A stretch of DNA of 64,000 nt from Paenibacillus amylolyticus (GCF_001570725.1 NZ_BCNV01000001.1:1550001-1614000), one strand, 5' to 3'; positions 42,405 to 52,370 are shown, counted from the first letter of the stretch. The notes: a model not told the origin generated them from the letters alone. Numbers and translations are program-made.

Positions 42405-42878
42405 TTATTTACTCGTGTCCGTATCCATGGACTGGGTTTCGGTCTCTTTTTCACCCTCATCATCATTGGACTTATTGAACTCCAGCATACGCTCCTCGTA
42501 ATCGTCCAGGAACCATAACGGGTCCATGCTGTCTTCCTCACCATTATAATTGATCACGATTTCTTCGCCAGCTTTGATATCTGTATATGCGTAAAAGTCA
42601 AAGGTGTGGTTATCAAAATTGATATCATAGGTAGCGTTAGGCTCATAAGAGTGGTTGATCAGACTGCCGTAGCCGAGCAGAATCGCGGTATGATTCGCCC
42701 CATATTCGAACACGTAATCTTCCAGGATCGTTTTTTCGACATGCTCATGATCTTCATTCGGGTAAGGTACAACGGGTGCCTGATGGATAAGCGTTCCTTT
42801 GGCAATATCAACGGTAGCAAATACCCCGCGGTTAAATTCACCACCATCACCTAACTTGGATTGTTTCACTTCAATCAT
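42405..42878 (-). CDS. SET-domain protein
   Basis: 157 residues from the ATG at 42878, with AGGTGA 6 bases upstream; the GTG three codons earlier overlaps that site. It contains 'GRGVFA'-like 'FNRGVFATVDIAKGTLI', 'YGSLINHSYEPNATYDIN' (the NHS S-adenosylmethionine pocket) and 'AYTDIKAGEEIVINYNG' (the GEE...Y motif), the diagnostic elements of a compact SET methyltransferase domain. The C-terminal 30 residues are acidic and low-complexity (SNDDEGEKETETQSMD). SET proteins methylate lysines; the bacterial substrate here is unknown. No partner gene is adjacent. Confidence 0.85.
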   Translation of the reverse strand: MIEVKQSKLGDGGEFNRGVFATVDIAKGTLIHQAPVVPYPNEDHEHVEKTILEDYVFEYGANHTAILLGYGSLINHSYEPNATYDINFDNHTFDFYAYTDIKAGEEIVINYNGEEDSMDPLWFLDDYEERMLEFNKSNDDEGEKETETQSMDTDTSK

Positions 42879-42931
42879 AATCTTCACCTGATGCTCTTCG
42901 AAGAGCTCCGTTCTATATAGTAATAATTCGT

Positions 42932-42974
42932 TAAGGCAAAATTTTACCCCATACTTTCATTTAAGGCAAATTTC
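42932..42974. repeat. Direct repeat TTAAGGCAAA upstream of ABC-F gene
   Basis: TTAAGGCAAAATTT at 42932-42945 and TTAAGGCAAATTTC at 42961-42974, 29 bp apart, between the divergent SET and ABC-F genes. Confidence 0.4.
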
Positions 42975-43007
42975 AGACAAAAAGGTGCAATATTTTTGAA
43001 TATGACG

Positions 43008-43037
43008 TTGAGTTGTGCAGGATATAACGCTTATAAT
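43008..43037 (+). promoter_or_regulatory. Candidate sigma-A promoter of ABC-F gene
   Basis: TTGAGT (43008-43013), 18-bp spacer, TATAAT (43032-43037), ending 38 bases before the start codon. Confidence 0.6.
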
Positions 43038-43075
43038 ATACAAAGAATTAAGTCTATATAGAAAAGGTGTCATGA

Positions 43076-44632
43076 ATGAGCATATTAAATGTAGAAAAAT
43101 TAAGTCACGGTTTTGGTGACCGTGCTATCTTTAACGACGTTTCATTCCGCCTATTAAAGGGCGAACATATTGGTCTGATCGGGGCCAATGGTGAGGGTAA
43201 ATCAACCTTCATGAACATTATTACAGGCAAGCTTCAGCCGGATGAAGGCAAGGTGGAGTGGTCCAAACGGATGCGTGTTGGTTATCTGGACCAGCATGCT
43301 GTATTGAACAAAGGCCAATCGATCCGTGACGTACTTCGCGGCGCGTTCCAGTATTTGTTTGACATGGAACAGGAAATGAATGATATGTACGGGAAAATGG
43401 GCGATGTGACTCCAGAGGAGCTTGAACAACTGCTTGAAGACGTGGGTACAATTCAGGACACGCTGACGAATCAGGATTTCTACATGATCGACGCCAAAGT
43501 GGATGAAACCGCACGTGGTCTGGGTCTGACGGATATCGGCCTGGATAAAGACGTCAATGACCTGAGTGGTGGACAGCGTACTAAAGTACTGCTTGCCAAG
43601 TTGTTGCTGGAAAAACCCGATATTTTGCTGCTCGATGAGCCTACGAACTATCTGGATGAATTGCATATCGAATGGCTGAAACGTTATTTGCAGGAATATG
43701 AGAATGCATTTATCCTCATTTCTCATGATATTCCGTTCCTGAACAGTGTAATCAACTTGATCTATCACATGGAGAACCAGAATCTAACTCGTTATGTGGG
43801 CGATTATAATCATTTCCAGGAAGTGCATGAGATGAGAAAACAGCAATTGGAGTCGGCTTACAAGCGCCAACAACAAGAAATTGCTGACCTCAAGGATTTT
43901 GTAGCACGTAACAAAGCGAGTGTAGCTACACGCAATATGGCGATGTCCAGACAGAAGAAGCTCGACAAGATGGATGTCATCGAGATCGCCAAGGAGAAAC
44001 CGAAACCGCAGTTCAACTTCCGTGATGCAAGAACATCCGGCAAGCTCATTTTCGAAACCAAAGGTCTTGTGATTGGTTACAACGAACCGTTGTCCAGACC
44101 ACTGGATCTGCGTATGGAGCGGGGACAGAAGATTGCCCTCGTTGGTGCGAACGGAATCGGTAAAACAACCCTGATGCGCAGTATTTTGGGTGAAATTCAA
44201 GCTCTGGAAGGAACCGTTCAACGCGGTGAACATCTGGAGATTGGATACTTCCAGCAAGAGATGAAGGATGCCAACTACAACACGTGTATTGAAGAGATCT
44301 GGCAGGAGTTCCCTTCGTATACCCAGTTCGAGGTTCGTGCTGCACTTGCAAAATGTGGTTTGACTACAAAACACATTGAGAGCAAGGTAGCTGTACTAAG
44401 TGGTGGGGAGAAAGCCAAAGTGCGTCTCTGTAAGCTGATCAATAACGAAACCAACCTGCTTGTGCTCGATGAGCCGACGAACCATTTGGACGTTGATGCC
44501 AAGGAAGAGTTGAAGCGTGCGCTCAAGGCTTACAAAGGCAGCATTCTGTTGATTTCCCACGAACCGGAATTCTATCGTGATGTGGTTACGGAGACTTGGA
44601 ACTGTGAGTCGTGGACGACGAAAGTATTCTAA
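43076..44632 (+). CDS. yfmM: ABC-F family ATPase (YfmM-like)
   Basis: 518 residues with two ABC domains and no membrane segment. First: 'GANGEGKSTFMN', 'DLSGGQRTKVLLAK', 'ILLLDEPTNYLDE'. Second: 'GANGIGKTTLMR', 'VLSGGEKAKVRLCK', 'LLVLDEPTNHLDV'. The charged linker between them (about 245-310) corresponds to the P-site tRNA interaction motif of ABC-F proteins. Length and sequence resemble B. subtilis YfmM. ABC-F proteins act at the ribosomal E site, either resolving stalled complexes or protecting from antibiotics. No leader peptide or attenuator typical of resistance types is seen upstream, so a housekeeping role is favoured. Confidence 0.88.
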   Translation: MSILNVEKLSHGFGDRAIFNDVSFRLLKGEHIGLIGANGEGKSTFMNIITGKLQPDEGKVEWSKRMRVGYLDQHAVLNKGQSIRDVLRGAFQYLFDMEQEMNDMYGKMGDVTPEELEQLLEDVGTIQDTLTNQDFYMIDAKVDETARGLGLTDIGLDKDVNDLSGGQRTKVLLAKLLLEKPDILLLDEPTNYLDELHIEWLKRYLQEYENAFILISHDIPFLNSVINLIYHMENQNLTRYVGDYNHFQEVHEMRKQQLESAYKRQQQEIADLKDFVARNKASVATRNMAMSRQKKLDKMDVIEIAKEKPKPQFNFRDARTSGKLIFETKGLVIGYNEPLSRPLDLRMERGQKIALVGANGIGKTTLMRSILGEIQALEGTVQRGEHLEIGYFQQEMKDANYNTCIEEIWQEFPSYTQFEVRAALAKCGLTTKHIESKVAVLSGGEKAKVRLCKLINNETNLLVLDEPTNHLDVDAKEELKRALKAYKGSILLISHEPEFYRDVVTETWNCESWTTKVF

Positions 44633-44643
44633 GTTAATACGAG

Positions 44644-44721
44644 CGAGCTTGCGAACAAGCTCGAAGGGTGAAAAAAGGCGCGAATTTTGCTTGCAAAACA
44701 GGCAGAACTCGCGCCTTTTTT
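44644..44721 (+). terminator. Double hairpin terminator after ABC-F gene
   Basis: CGAGCTTG-CGAA-CAAGCTCG (44644-44663) is followed by a longer stem AAAAAAGGCGCGA (44671-44683) with TCGCGCCTTTTTT (44709-44721). Confidence 0.85.
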
Positions 44722-44760
44722 GCATGGTTTTAACGAAAAATGTTTGAGTAGATTTCATAG

Positions 44761-44790
44761 TTGACAGCTTGAATAAGGCAATAATATAAT
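44761..44790 (+). promoter_or_regulatory. Sigma-A promoter of GH43 surface enzyme
   Basis: TTGACA (44761-44766) and TATAAT (44785-44790), both perfect hexamers with an 18-bp spacer, about 260 bases before the start codon. Confidence 0.7.
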
Positions 44791-44819
44791 TCATGAGAGC
44801 GATTACATTTTCATATTAA

Positions 44820-44831
44820 GAAACCTGTTTC
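44820..44831. promoter_or_regulatory. Weak operator-like palindrome near GH43 transcription start
   Basis: GAAACCTGTTTC resembles the core GAAACCGGTTTC of the perfect palindrome at 44912-44935 and lies about 20 bases after the expected transcription start. Confidence 0.4.
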
Positions 44832-44911
44832 ACTGTATAGGGGCAAGAAAGACACGGTATTCCGAATGGGTATCATTGCACTTAGAAGAGAAGACGGGTC
44901 TTTTTTTGCGC

Positions 44912-44935
44912 TTTAATGAAACCGGTTTCATTAAA
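44912..44935. promoter_or_regulatory. Perfect 24-bp palindromic operator before GH43 enzyme
   Basis: The 24-bp sequence is its own reverse complement, with core ATGAAACCGGTTTCAT. The layout fits a LacI-family operator. It is not a CcpA cre site, because the centre is CCGG rather than a single CG. The site lies downstream of the promoter, suggesting roadblock repression. Confidence 0.6.
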
Positions 44936-45052
44936 ATAAGGAGGTGGACCTAGCTCGTTACTGACCGCTGGCTGCTGAGGACAGGCCGGACAACAACACC
45001 GCGCCTTCAAGAACCATGCTTTCATCTTCCAAGCCAAAGGAGAGAATGAACA

Positions 45053-48000
45053 TTGGATAAACTCAGGAAACCCATGATATTCATGTTATCTGCAACACTT
45101 GCGCTATCCTCCGGACCGCTGATGCTGCCGAGTAAGGCATATGCTGATCTGAACAGTATACCCGCCACGTTGTTGCAGGACGATTTTTCGGATGGGGATT
45201 TCACGGCATCACCTGCGTGGAACGTTAGCTCAGGCAATTGGGAAGTGAACGCTGACCCGACAGATGCATCCAACTCGACGCTTTTCCAGAGCGATACCAA
45301 TGAAGGCATCATCTCCACTGGGGACTCCATGTCGGACATGACCGTTTCCATGCGCTTTTACACGGGAGCCGGTCAGGGGTATCCGGGAATATTGCTGCGG
45401 TTTCAGGATAAGAGCAACTTTTACTATTTTCAAATGCAAGTTCCCAATAATAAACTCGTTTTCTCGAAAAGGGTAAACGGGACAGATACACCATTGAAAA
45501 CGGTGGACTATACATTTGCCAAAAATACGTGGTACACGCTCAAAGTGGTGCTGTCGGGTACCTCCATCCGCGGATATATCGTTGAGAACGGCTCCGATCG
45601 GTTGGTATTTGATCTGGTCGATCCTACATATGGGTCAGGTACCGTTGGTATTCGAAATAAGTGGCAGTCGGTACATGCAGATGATGTGATCATTGCTGAG
45701 CAACCGCCTGGGAACGATATTCAGCTCTCTATTGCTGAGCAGACGGCGTCTTCGGTTTCCCTGCAATGGTCTGAAATCGCGGGTGCATCAAGCTATCGCC
45801 TCTATCGTTCTCCCACACCTGAAGGTGGTTATTCCCTGGTAACCAACAGCTGGACTTTGGGACACACGGATGTAGGATTAAGTGGGGATACGGTGTATTA
45901 TTACAAGCTCGCCTATGAATACGGAGGATTAACCGAATCATTGTGGACTGCTCCGCTGGAAGTTCGGACGACTGCGGCGGCACCACAGGCTCCTGGCGAA
46001 TTAAAAGCGGTAGCACTCAATGCCACGAGTGTGAAGCTATCTTGGCCCGCCGTGGATAAGTCAACTGGCTATCGCGTGGTTCGATCCGAAGCTGGCAGTG
46101 ACCAATATGAGCAGGTTTACGAAGGGAAGGGGCTTGTTTTCACAGATGAGGGGCTTAAGCCCGGAAACAGTTACAGCTATCGCGTGACGGCCTACAACGC
46201 AGCTGGGGAGTCAACGTTCACAGTTGCAGAAGCCACGACGTATTCCATTGACTCTCCTGCAGAATTTGCTGCCACAGCTGTGACGGATACATCGATCTCT
46301 CTCGGATGGAATGTCCTGCCTGGATCTGATGTAACGTATACAGTGTCCCGTGCAACTAGTGCAACGGGGACATATCAGCAGGTGTACAGTGGCAATGAAA
46401 GCACGTTTACCGATAGTGGTCTGACGATGGGTACAGGATATTTTTACATCCTCCAGGCGACCGTAGACGGCGTAACTTCTCCCGCATCCGCACCGTTGGG
46501 GGTTGCCACAGTTCGCACAAGCATTACTCCGGGGCAATTGTGGCCAGATCTGGACGGGAAGCCGATCGATGCGCATGGAGCTGGTTTTTTCTATGATAAA
46601 CAGACAGAGACCTATTACTGGTATGGCGAATATCATAAGGGCGGCTGGCCAGCGGTTGGTGTGCGTGTGTATTCTTCCAAGGATCTGATGAACTGGACGG
46701 ATGGAGGCATGGCTTTAACGACGCTCCAATCGATGGATGATTTTGAAAATGACCCGTTGATCTCTGAATTGTATGCGGGGCGTGAGGACCGCGTGGATAT
46801 CTGGGCAGATATTCGCAAAGGACGGATTATTGAACGACCAAAGGTCATCTACAACGACAAAACGAAGAAATACGTGATGTGGGCCCACATGGACGGCGAC
46901 AAGGACCCGTATAACGATAATGCAAACTACGGTAAAGCGCGTGCTGGTTACGCGATCAGCGACTCTCCGACAGGGCCTTTCGTGTATCAGAAGAGTTACC
47001 GCATGGACAGAACCCCCGAAGGAGAGAAAGATTACTTCCCAAGTGATGTGGGTATGGCTCGTGATATGACACTATTTAAGGACGATGATGGCACTGGCTA
47101 TCTGATCTACTCCAGTGAGGAAAACCTGACGCTGTATATCTCCAAACTGACTGAAGACTACAGTGACGTAACAGGGTGGCATAAGGAAGGACGAACGGAT
47201 GACAAAGGCAATCCGGTACGTGATTCCACCTATCAGGCGGAATACGGCGTCGATTACGTGCGTGTGTTCCCTGGAGGGCAACGCGAAGCGCCAGCGATGT
47301 TCAAGTATCAGGGTAAATACTATATATTAACCTCCGGAGCTTCCGGATGGGCCCCTAACGAAAACAAAGTGACGGTGGCGGACAATATTTTCGGGCCTTG
47401 GTCAACGCAGACCAATCCGTTTGTAAGTACGTCGCAGAGCGATCCCGATCCAGGCAAAGCATTTGGCACCCAGACTACATCCGTCATTCCGGTCGATCCG
47501 GAAAAAGGCAAATTCATTTACGTAGGGGATACGTGGAACGGTGGCAATTTCTCGAATGACGCTGCAAAATACGTGTTCTTGCCAATTGAGTTTGGAATAG
47601 GCTCCGACATCGCGATCAAGTGGTATAACAGCTGGACGCCTGACCTGCTGAATTCAATGGGCAAGGTGGATATCGCTGATCCGCTGCCAGAAGCTGTAGC
47701 GCTTGGCAAAGTGCCATCCCTGCCAACCACATTAAATGTGCGCGACGGGGATGAACTGGTGTCAACGCCAGCAGTATGGACGATTGATAATCGGGCTATG
47801 ACGGCGGAAGATTTTGCTAAGCCTGGACCGCTCACGTTACAGGTAACGACACCGGAATATAACAACAAAAAACAGGCGGTCCGTGTAAACGTCATTCCAG
47901 AGAATACACTTTATTTTGTGAATAGCGGAGGTTATGAAACTGCTGATTACAGTCTCATGGGCGCTTATATGAAAGGAACACTTGCGAACCCCGGAATAGC

Positions 48001-50275
48001 GGATCAGATGTACGTTCCGGCAGAGGGACGTAATTGGGGGTATGTCAGCCCAGATGCACTGGCATCCGGTTCGAATGGCGGGGATATATTCTCGACCGTG
48101 CGTTATCTTAACGGTGGCAATGTCAGCAATTCTCCTAAAGGCACGGACTTAACCTATACATTTGATGTGCCGAATGGGACATACGACGTGTACGCCGGAT
48201 TCAACGATCCGTGGACTAATGCGTCACGCAGAGCGAATTTCATCATCAATGGCACCAATACCGGTGCAGTTACTTTTACACCTGCCAGTGTGAGAGCGCA
48301 CAAAGGCATTAGTGTATCGGGCAACAAGCTGGAACTGACCGTGCGTAACACGGCATCGCAGGACCCGATGATTAGTTGGATTATGATCGTTAAACCAGAT
48401 GCGGAACCACCTGCCAATGAGAGTGCTGGCCTCAATGCTGATGCGGTTGATTCAACGAGCGCAACGCTTCATTGGGATGCACGTCTTGGCGCAGCAAGCT
48501 ACAAGCTCTACCGTTCAGATCGTGAGCAAGGTGAGTATAAGGTGGTCTATAACGGTAATTTGAGAGAATACAAGGACAGTGAGTTGAACCCCGGCACAGA
48601 TTACTATTACAAAGTGGAAGCTTTTGATGCGTCTGGGCAATCCGTGAGCGGTCTATCTTCCGCATATCAGGTACTTACGGTTCAGCAGACCGCTGCTGAT
48701 GTAGCTACAGGCATCACGGCACTAGAACAGCCTTCCGCAGGTGCAAAAAAACTGAAGTTACCGGTAGTACCGCAAGGTTTCACGGTGACGATCGCTTCCA
48801 GTTCGGTACCGTCTGTCATTCAAACCGATGGAACGATTGTCCCGCCATCAATGGAAACAACGGTACTACTTGCGTTGGAAATAACTCGAACTTCTGACGA
48901 CAGTAAAGCTCTGACTGTGCCTTTGACGGTGAAGGTACCCGCGTCTGTTCCTTCCCCCGGAGGTAACCCTGGTTCGGGAGGTAGTCCAGGCGGAAATTCA
49001 GGTGCTAATCCAGGAAATGGTTCAAGTTCAGGCAACAATGGTGGACAATCAGGAAATGGTAGTCCAGGTGCGGAGAATCCTGCATCACAACCTGAACCAC
49101 AGAAAGACCGTACTGTTCTGGAGTTGCAGGGGCAATCTGACCAGAAGGGTGTAGTGCAGTCTAAAGTGGATGCTTCCACCATCAAAGAGGCTTTCAAAGT
49201 TGCGCCTACAACAGAAGCGGGTCAGCGCTTGGTTGAACTTCGACTGAAGCCGATCTCGGGAGCAACTGCATATGAAGTGTCTCTGCCTGCCTCTGCGTTG
49301 TTGGATCAAAATGAATCACATGTGTTCAACATCGTAACTGAGCTGGGGACGTTGGAGCTTCCTGCGACACTGTTAACGAAGGATGCGGTTAGTGACGGTA
49401 TTGCGTTAATCCGATTGGTCAGAACGGAGCTACCGAAAACAGTCGCAGATCAGCTTGGTACGAAGCATGGGGTTCAACTTGAACTCCAACTGGAGGGTCA
49501 GACTTGGCCATCAGGAAGCGAGTTGGCGCTTCGACTGCCTTATCAATCATCGCCAAATGCTCAGCAGGATCGGATTGTAGCGTTTGCCATTGACGCGAAC
49601 GATGTGGTAACCCCGTTGCCGCAAAGTCACTATGATTCAAATAGCGGGCAGATTGTATTTTCCGTAACATCACTTACAGGAAATTATGCTGTTGTCTCTG
49701 TAGAGCAGACATTCGCAGATCTTGCAGAAGTGCAGTGGGCCAAGAAAGCGATGGAGGCATTGGCTGTCCGAGGTGTGATTGATGCCGAGGCAAGCGGAGA
49801 TTCCACTCAGTTGCATCCAAAACAGGAGATGACCCGTGGTCAATACGTACAGTGGCTAATGACAGCGCTGGGCTTGAGTACGGCTTCCGGAAATGCGTTC
49901 TCTGATGTAAACGAAAAAGCTCCTTACTACGAAGCAGTTACAGCTGCGCGTTCGCTCGGCATTACCGGGGGGACTGGTGACGGGCGTTTCTTGCCAGAGT
50001 CCACGATCACCCGTCAGGAAATGATGACGTTGACAGTGCGAGCTCTTGCAGCGGCTGGACTGGTTGACTCCGAGATGTCTGCAACAGATAATCTCACTCG
50101 TTTCCGCGACGCTTCCAAGATTCGCTCTTATGCCCGGGATAGTGTGGCATTACTTGTGAATTTGGGCATCGCCAACGGGTACAACGGTGAGGTGAAACCT
50201 CTTGCCGAAGCGACCCGAGCTGAATCGGCTACGTTGCTATATGCGATGATGAGCAAACTCATATGGAATAAGTAA
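45053..50275 (+). CDS. Surface-anchored multidomain GH43 glycoside hydrolase with SLH domains
   Basis: 1740 residues from a TTG with AAAGGAGAG upstream. Signal peptide to AYA-31. Domain order (approximate residues): LamG-like jelly roll 40-220; three FN3 domains 222-485; GH43 five-blade propeller 490-865, with catalytic Asp in 'PIDAHGAGFFY', Asp in 'VGMARDMTLFKDDDG' and Glu in 'GGQREAPAMFKYQGKYYI'; Ig-like 880-950; malectin/CBM-like 952-1116; a fourth FN3 1122-1210; a Gly/Ser/Pro/Asn linker 1300-1350; an uncharacterised region 1350-1550; three SLH repeats 1552-1736 for wall anchoring. 'AHGAGFFYDKQTETYYWYGE' recalls galactan-acting GH43 subfamilies, but arabinan or xylan remain possible. Confidence 0.88.
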   Translation: MDKLRKPMIFMLSATLALSSGPLMLPSKAYADLNSIPATLLQDDFSDGDFTASPAWNVSSGNWEVNADPTDASNSTLFQSDTNEGIISTGDSMSDMTVSMRFYTGAGQGYPGILLRFQDKSNFYYFQMQVPNNKLVFSKRVNGTDTPLKTVDYTFAKNTWYTLKVVLSGTSIRGYIVENGSDRLVFDLVDPTYGSGTVGIRNKWQSVHADDVIIAEQPPGNDIQLSIAEQTASSVSLQWSEIAGASSYRLYRSPTPEGGYSLVTNSWTLGHTDVGLSGDTVYYYKLAYEYGGLTESLWTAPLEVRTTAAAPQAPGELKAVALNATSVKLSWPAVDKSTGYRVVRSEAGSDQYEQVYEGKGLVFTDEGLKPGNSYSYRVTAYNAAGESTFTVAEATTYSIDSPAEFAATAVTDTSISLGWNVLPGSDVTYTVSRATSATGTYQQVYSGNESTFTDSGLTMGTGYFYILQATVDGVTSPASAPLGVATVRTSITPGQLWPDLDGKPIDAHGAGFFYDKQTETYYWYGEYHKGGWPAVGVRVYSSKDLMNWTDGGMALTTLQSMDDFENDPLISELYAGREDRVDIWADIRKGRIIERPKVIYNDKTKKYVMWAHMDGDKDPYNDNANYGKARAGYAISDSPTGPFVYQKSYRMDRTPEGEKDYFPSDVGMARDMTLFKDDDGTGYLIYSSEENLTLYISKLTEDYSDVTGWHKEGRTDDKGNPVRDSTYQAEYGVDYVRVFPGGQREAPAMFKYQGKYYILTSGASGWAPNENKVTVADNIFGPWSTQTNPFVSTSQSDPDPGKAFGTQTTSVIPVDPEKGKFIYVGDTWNGGNFSNDAAKYVFLPIEFGIGSDIAIKWYNSWTPDLLNSMGKVDIADPLPEAVALGKVPSLPTTLNVRDGDELVSTPAVWTIDNRAMTAEDFAKPGPLTLQVTTPEYNNKKQAVRVNVIPENTLYFVNSGGYETADYSLMGAYMKGTLANPGIADQMYVPAEGRNWGYVSPDALASGSNGGDIFSTVRYLNGGNVSNSPKGTDLTYTFDVPNGTYDVYAGFNDPWTNASRRANFIINGTNTGAVTFTPASVRAHKGISVSGNKLELTVRNTASQDPMISWIMIVKPDAEPPANESAGLNADAVDSTSATLHWDARLGAASYKLYRSDREQGEYKVVYNGNLREYKDSELNPGTDYYYKVEAFDASGQSVSGLSSAYQVLTVQQTAADVATGITALEQPSAGAKKLKLPVVPQGFTVTIASSSVPSVIQTDGTIVPPSMETTVLLALEITRTSDDSKALTVPLTVKVPASVPSPGGNPGSGGSPGGNSGANPGNGSSSGNNGGQSGNGSPGAENPASQPEPQKDRTVLELQGQSDQKGVVQSKVDASTIKEAFKVAPTTEAGQRLVELRLKPISGATAYEVSLPASALLDQNESHVFNIVTELGTLELPATLLTKDAVSDGIALIRLVRTELPKTVADQLGTKHGVQLELQLEGQTWPSGSELALRLPYQSSPNAQQDRIVAFAIDANDVVTPLPQSHYDSNSGQIVFSVTSLTGNYAVVSVEQTFADLAEVQWAKKAMEALAVRGVIDAEASGDSTQLHPKQEMTRGQYVQWLMTALGLSTASGNAFSDVNEKAPYYEAVTAARSLGITGGTGDGRFLPESTITRQEMMTLTVRALAAAGLVDSEMSATDNLTRFRDASKIRSYARDSVALLVNLGIANGYNGEVKPLAEATRAESATLLYAMMSKLIWNK

Positions 50276-50305
50276 TGATACATCAGAATCGGAGCGTGTG
50301 AAAAA

Positions 50306-50350
50306 GAAGGCTTACTTTGACCTGAAACCTAGGTTGGAGTAAGTCTTTTT
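50306..50350 (+). terminator. Terminator after GH43 gene
   Basis: AGGCTTACT (50308-50316) pairs with AGTAAGTCT (50338-50346, one G-T pair) with an inner ACCT/AGGT, followed by TTTT. Confidence 0.65.
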
Positions 50351-50534
50351 GCGTTACCCTAACAGAGATGGATTCGCACATATTGTTCCTTTATCAGCGA
50401 AACTGATAAATGTCATAAAATCATTGAAATTGACCCTAAACACCCGGTGTGTTAGGTTTTAGAGAGAAGAAATTTAATTAATGTGATCATTTTAGTCGGA
50501 ATTAAAATCGAAGCAATGCGCGAGGTGGCAAAAA

Positions 50535-52370
50535 GTGGAACTTCAAGTGACAAACAGCCCTTTTAATCAAGAACAAGTTGAACTGCTTAATCGTCTTATT
50601 CCTACATTGACCGATGGACAACGGACTTGGTTGAGTGGATATATTGCAGCAATCCAGGCAAGCGCGACAATAGCGGCTCCAGCTAACCTGGTACAGGCTG
50701 CACCAACTACAGGTATTGCACCTGTCAGTGCTTCGCCAGTGTCCAGGGAAGTGACCGTACTCTTCGGTTCACAAACCGGGAATTCCAGTGGCCTGTCGAA
50801 GAAGCTGGCCAAGAAACTTGAAGAGCAAGGTCTTCAGGTAACGTTATCATCGATGGGAGATTTCAAACCGAACGGACTCAAGAAAATTGAAAATCTCCTT
50901 ATCATCGTTAGTACCCACGGCGAGGGTGAACCACCGGATAATGCGATTCCGCTGCATGAATTCCTGAACAGCAAACGAGCTCCGAAGCTCGAAGGACTCC
51001 GTTACTCGGTGTTGGCTCTCGGAGATACCTCCTATGAGTTCTTTTGTCAGACAGGTAGGGACTTCGATAAACGATTGCAGGAGTTGGGTGGTACAGCTCT
51101 TGTACCGCGCGTGGACTGTGATGTTGATTTTGATGAAGCAGCTGCGGAGTGGATGAATGAAGTACTGGCGTCATTAAGCAGCACATCTGGTGCTGCGGGC
51201 ACAGTAACTACTGAAGCTGTTACAGCTGCGGTGAGCGGCGGGGAATCCGAATATGACCGCACGAATCCATTCAAGAGTGAGGTGCTAGAAAATCTCAATC
51301 TGAATGGCAGAGGCTCGGACCGTGAAACACGTCACATTGAGTTGTCTTTGGAAGGGTCCAATCTGGATTACGAGCCTGGTGATAGCCTTGGGGTATTTCC
51401 TGAGAATCACCCACGTCTTGTGGATGAATTGATTGCAGCCATGGGATGGAATGCAGATGAGCGCGTGACTGTGAATAAAAACGGGGATCAGGCATCTGTG
51501 CATGAAGCGTTGCTGCGTTATTTCGAGATTACAGCCGTAACGAAACCGGTCGTGGAACAACTGGCGAAGCTGAATCCGGGAAGCGGTCTGACAGCGTTGC
51601 TCGCAGATGATTCCGAATTCCGTACAGTCATGAACAGCTGTGATCTGCTGGATCTGGTTCAGGACTATCAGTTGAAAGGCATTCCTGCTGGGGAATTCGT
51701 AGCTGTTCTTCGCAAAATTCCGGCACGTCTGTATTCTATCGCGAGCAGCTCGAAGTCTTTCCCGGACGAAGTTCATCTCACCGTTCGTACGGTACGTTAT
51801 GAAGCACGTGGCAGAGAGCGTTACGGTGTATGCTCGGTTCATCTGGCTGAACGAATCGAAGCTGGCGACACCCTGCCTGTATATATACAGCATAACCCGA
51901 ATTTCAAGCTGCCTGAGAACCCAGACACGCCGATCATCATGGTTGGCCCAGGTACTGGCGTAGCGCCGTTCAGATCTTTCCTTGGTGAGCGTGAAGAAAC
52001 AGGAGCAGAGGGCAAGACATGGCTGTTCTACGGAGATCAGCATTTCTCCACCGACTTCTTGTACCAGACGGAATGGCAGCGTTGGCTCAAAGATGGTGTG
52101 CTTACTAAGATGGATGTAGCCTTCTCACGTGATACGGAACAGAAAGTGTATGTACAACATCGTATGCTGGAACACAGCAAAGAACTGTACCAGTGGCTCC
52201 AGGAAGGTGCAAGCGTATATATCTGTGGCGACGAGAAAAAAATGGCACATGATGTGCATGCTGCGCTCACCACGATTCTTGAACAAGAAGGCGGTTTATC
52301 GCCTGAGCAGGCATCGGAATATCTGACACGGTTGCAGCAGGAGAAACGTTATCAGCGGGATGTCTATTAA
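50535..52370 (+). CDS. cysJ: Assimilatory sulfite reductase (NADPH) flavoprotein subunit
   Basis: 611 residues from a GTG with GAGGTGG 6 bases upstream. Flavodoxin domain (about 70-215) with '[21 protein letters not shown]' and '[13 protein letters not shown]', then the FAD-binding ferredoxin-reductase domain with '[26 protein letters not shown]' and '[15 protein letters not shown]', and the NADPH domain with '[21 protein letters not shown]' and '[21 protein letters not shown]'. It passes electrons from NADPH via FAD and FMN to CysI for six-electron reduction of sulfite to sulfide. cysI follows 53 bases later. Confidence 0.95.
   Translation: MELQVTNSPFNQEQVELLNRLIPTLTDGQRTWLSGYIAAIQASATIAAPANLVQAAPTTGIAPVSASPVSREVTVLFGSQTGNSSGLSKKLAKKLEEQGLQVTLSSMGDFKPNGLKKIENLLIIVSTHGEGEPPDNAIPLHEFLNSKRAPKLEGLRYSVLALGDTSYEFFCQTGRDFDKRLQELGGTALVPRVDCDVDFDEAAAEWMNEVLASLSSTSGAAGTVTTEAVTAAVSGGESEYDRTNPFKSEVLENLNLNGRGSDRETRHIELSLEGSNLDYEPGDSLGVFPENHPRLVDELIAAMGWNADERVTVNKNGDQASVHEALLRYFEITAVTKPVVEQLAKLNPGSGLTALLADDSEFRTVMNSCDLLDLVQDYQLKGIPAGEFVAVLRKIPARLYSIASSSKSFPDEVHLTVRTVRYEARGRERYGVCSVHLAERIEAGDTLPVYIQHNPNFKLPENPDTPIIMVGPGTGVAPFRSFLGEREETGAEGKTWLFYGDQHFSTDFLYQTEWQRWLKDGVLTKMDVAFSRDTEQKVYVQHRMLEHSKELYQWLQEGASVYICGDEKKMAHDVHAALTTILEQEGGLSPEQASEYLTRLQQEKRYQRDVY

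Larger units (their letters stand above)
44633..45052. other. Leader and control region of the GH43 surface enzyme
   Basis: 420 bases without a gene. In order: the terminator of the ABC-F gene, a consensus promoter (44761-44790), a weak palindrome (44820-44831), a T-run after GACGGGTC (about 44890-44908), a perfect 24-bp palindrome (44912-44935) and a long untranslated leader to the TTG at 45053 with AAAGGAGAG. Confidence 0.6.

Noticed and set aside
51285..52043. 252-codon antisense open frame
   Set aside because: Antisense to cysJ; composition reflects the sense codons.
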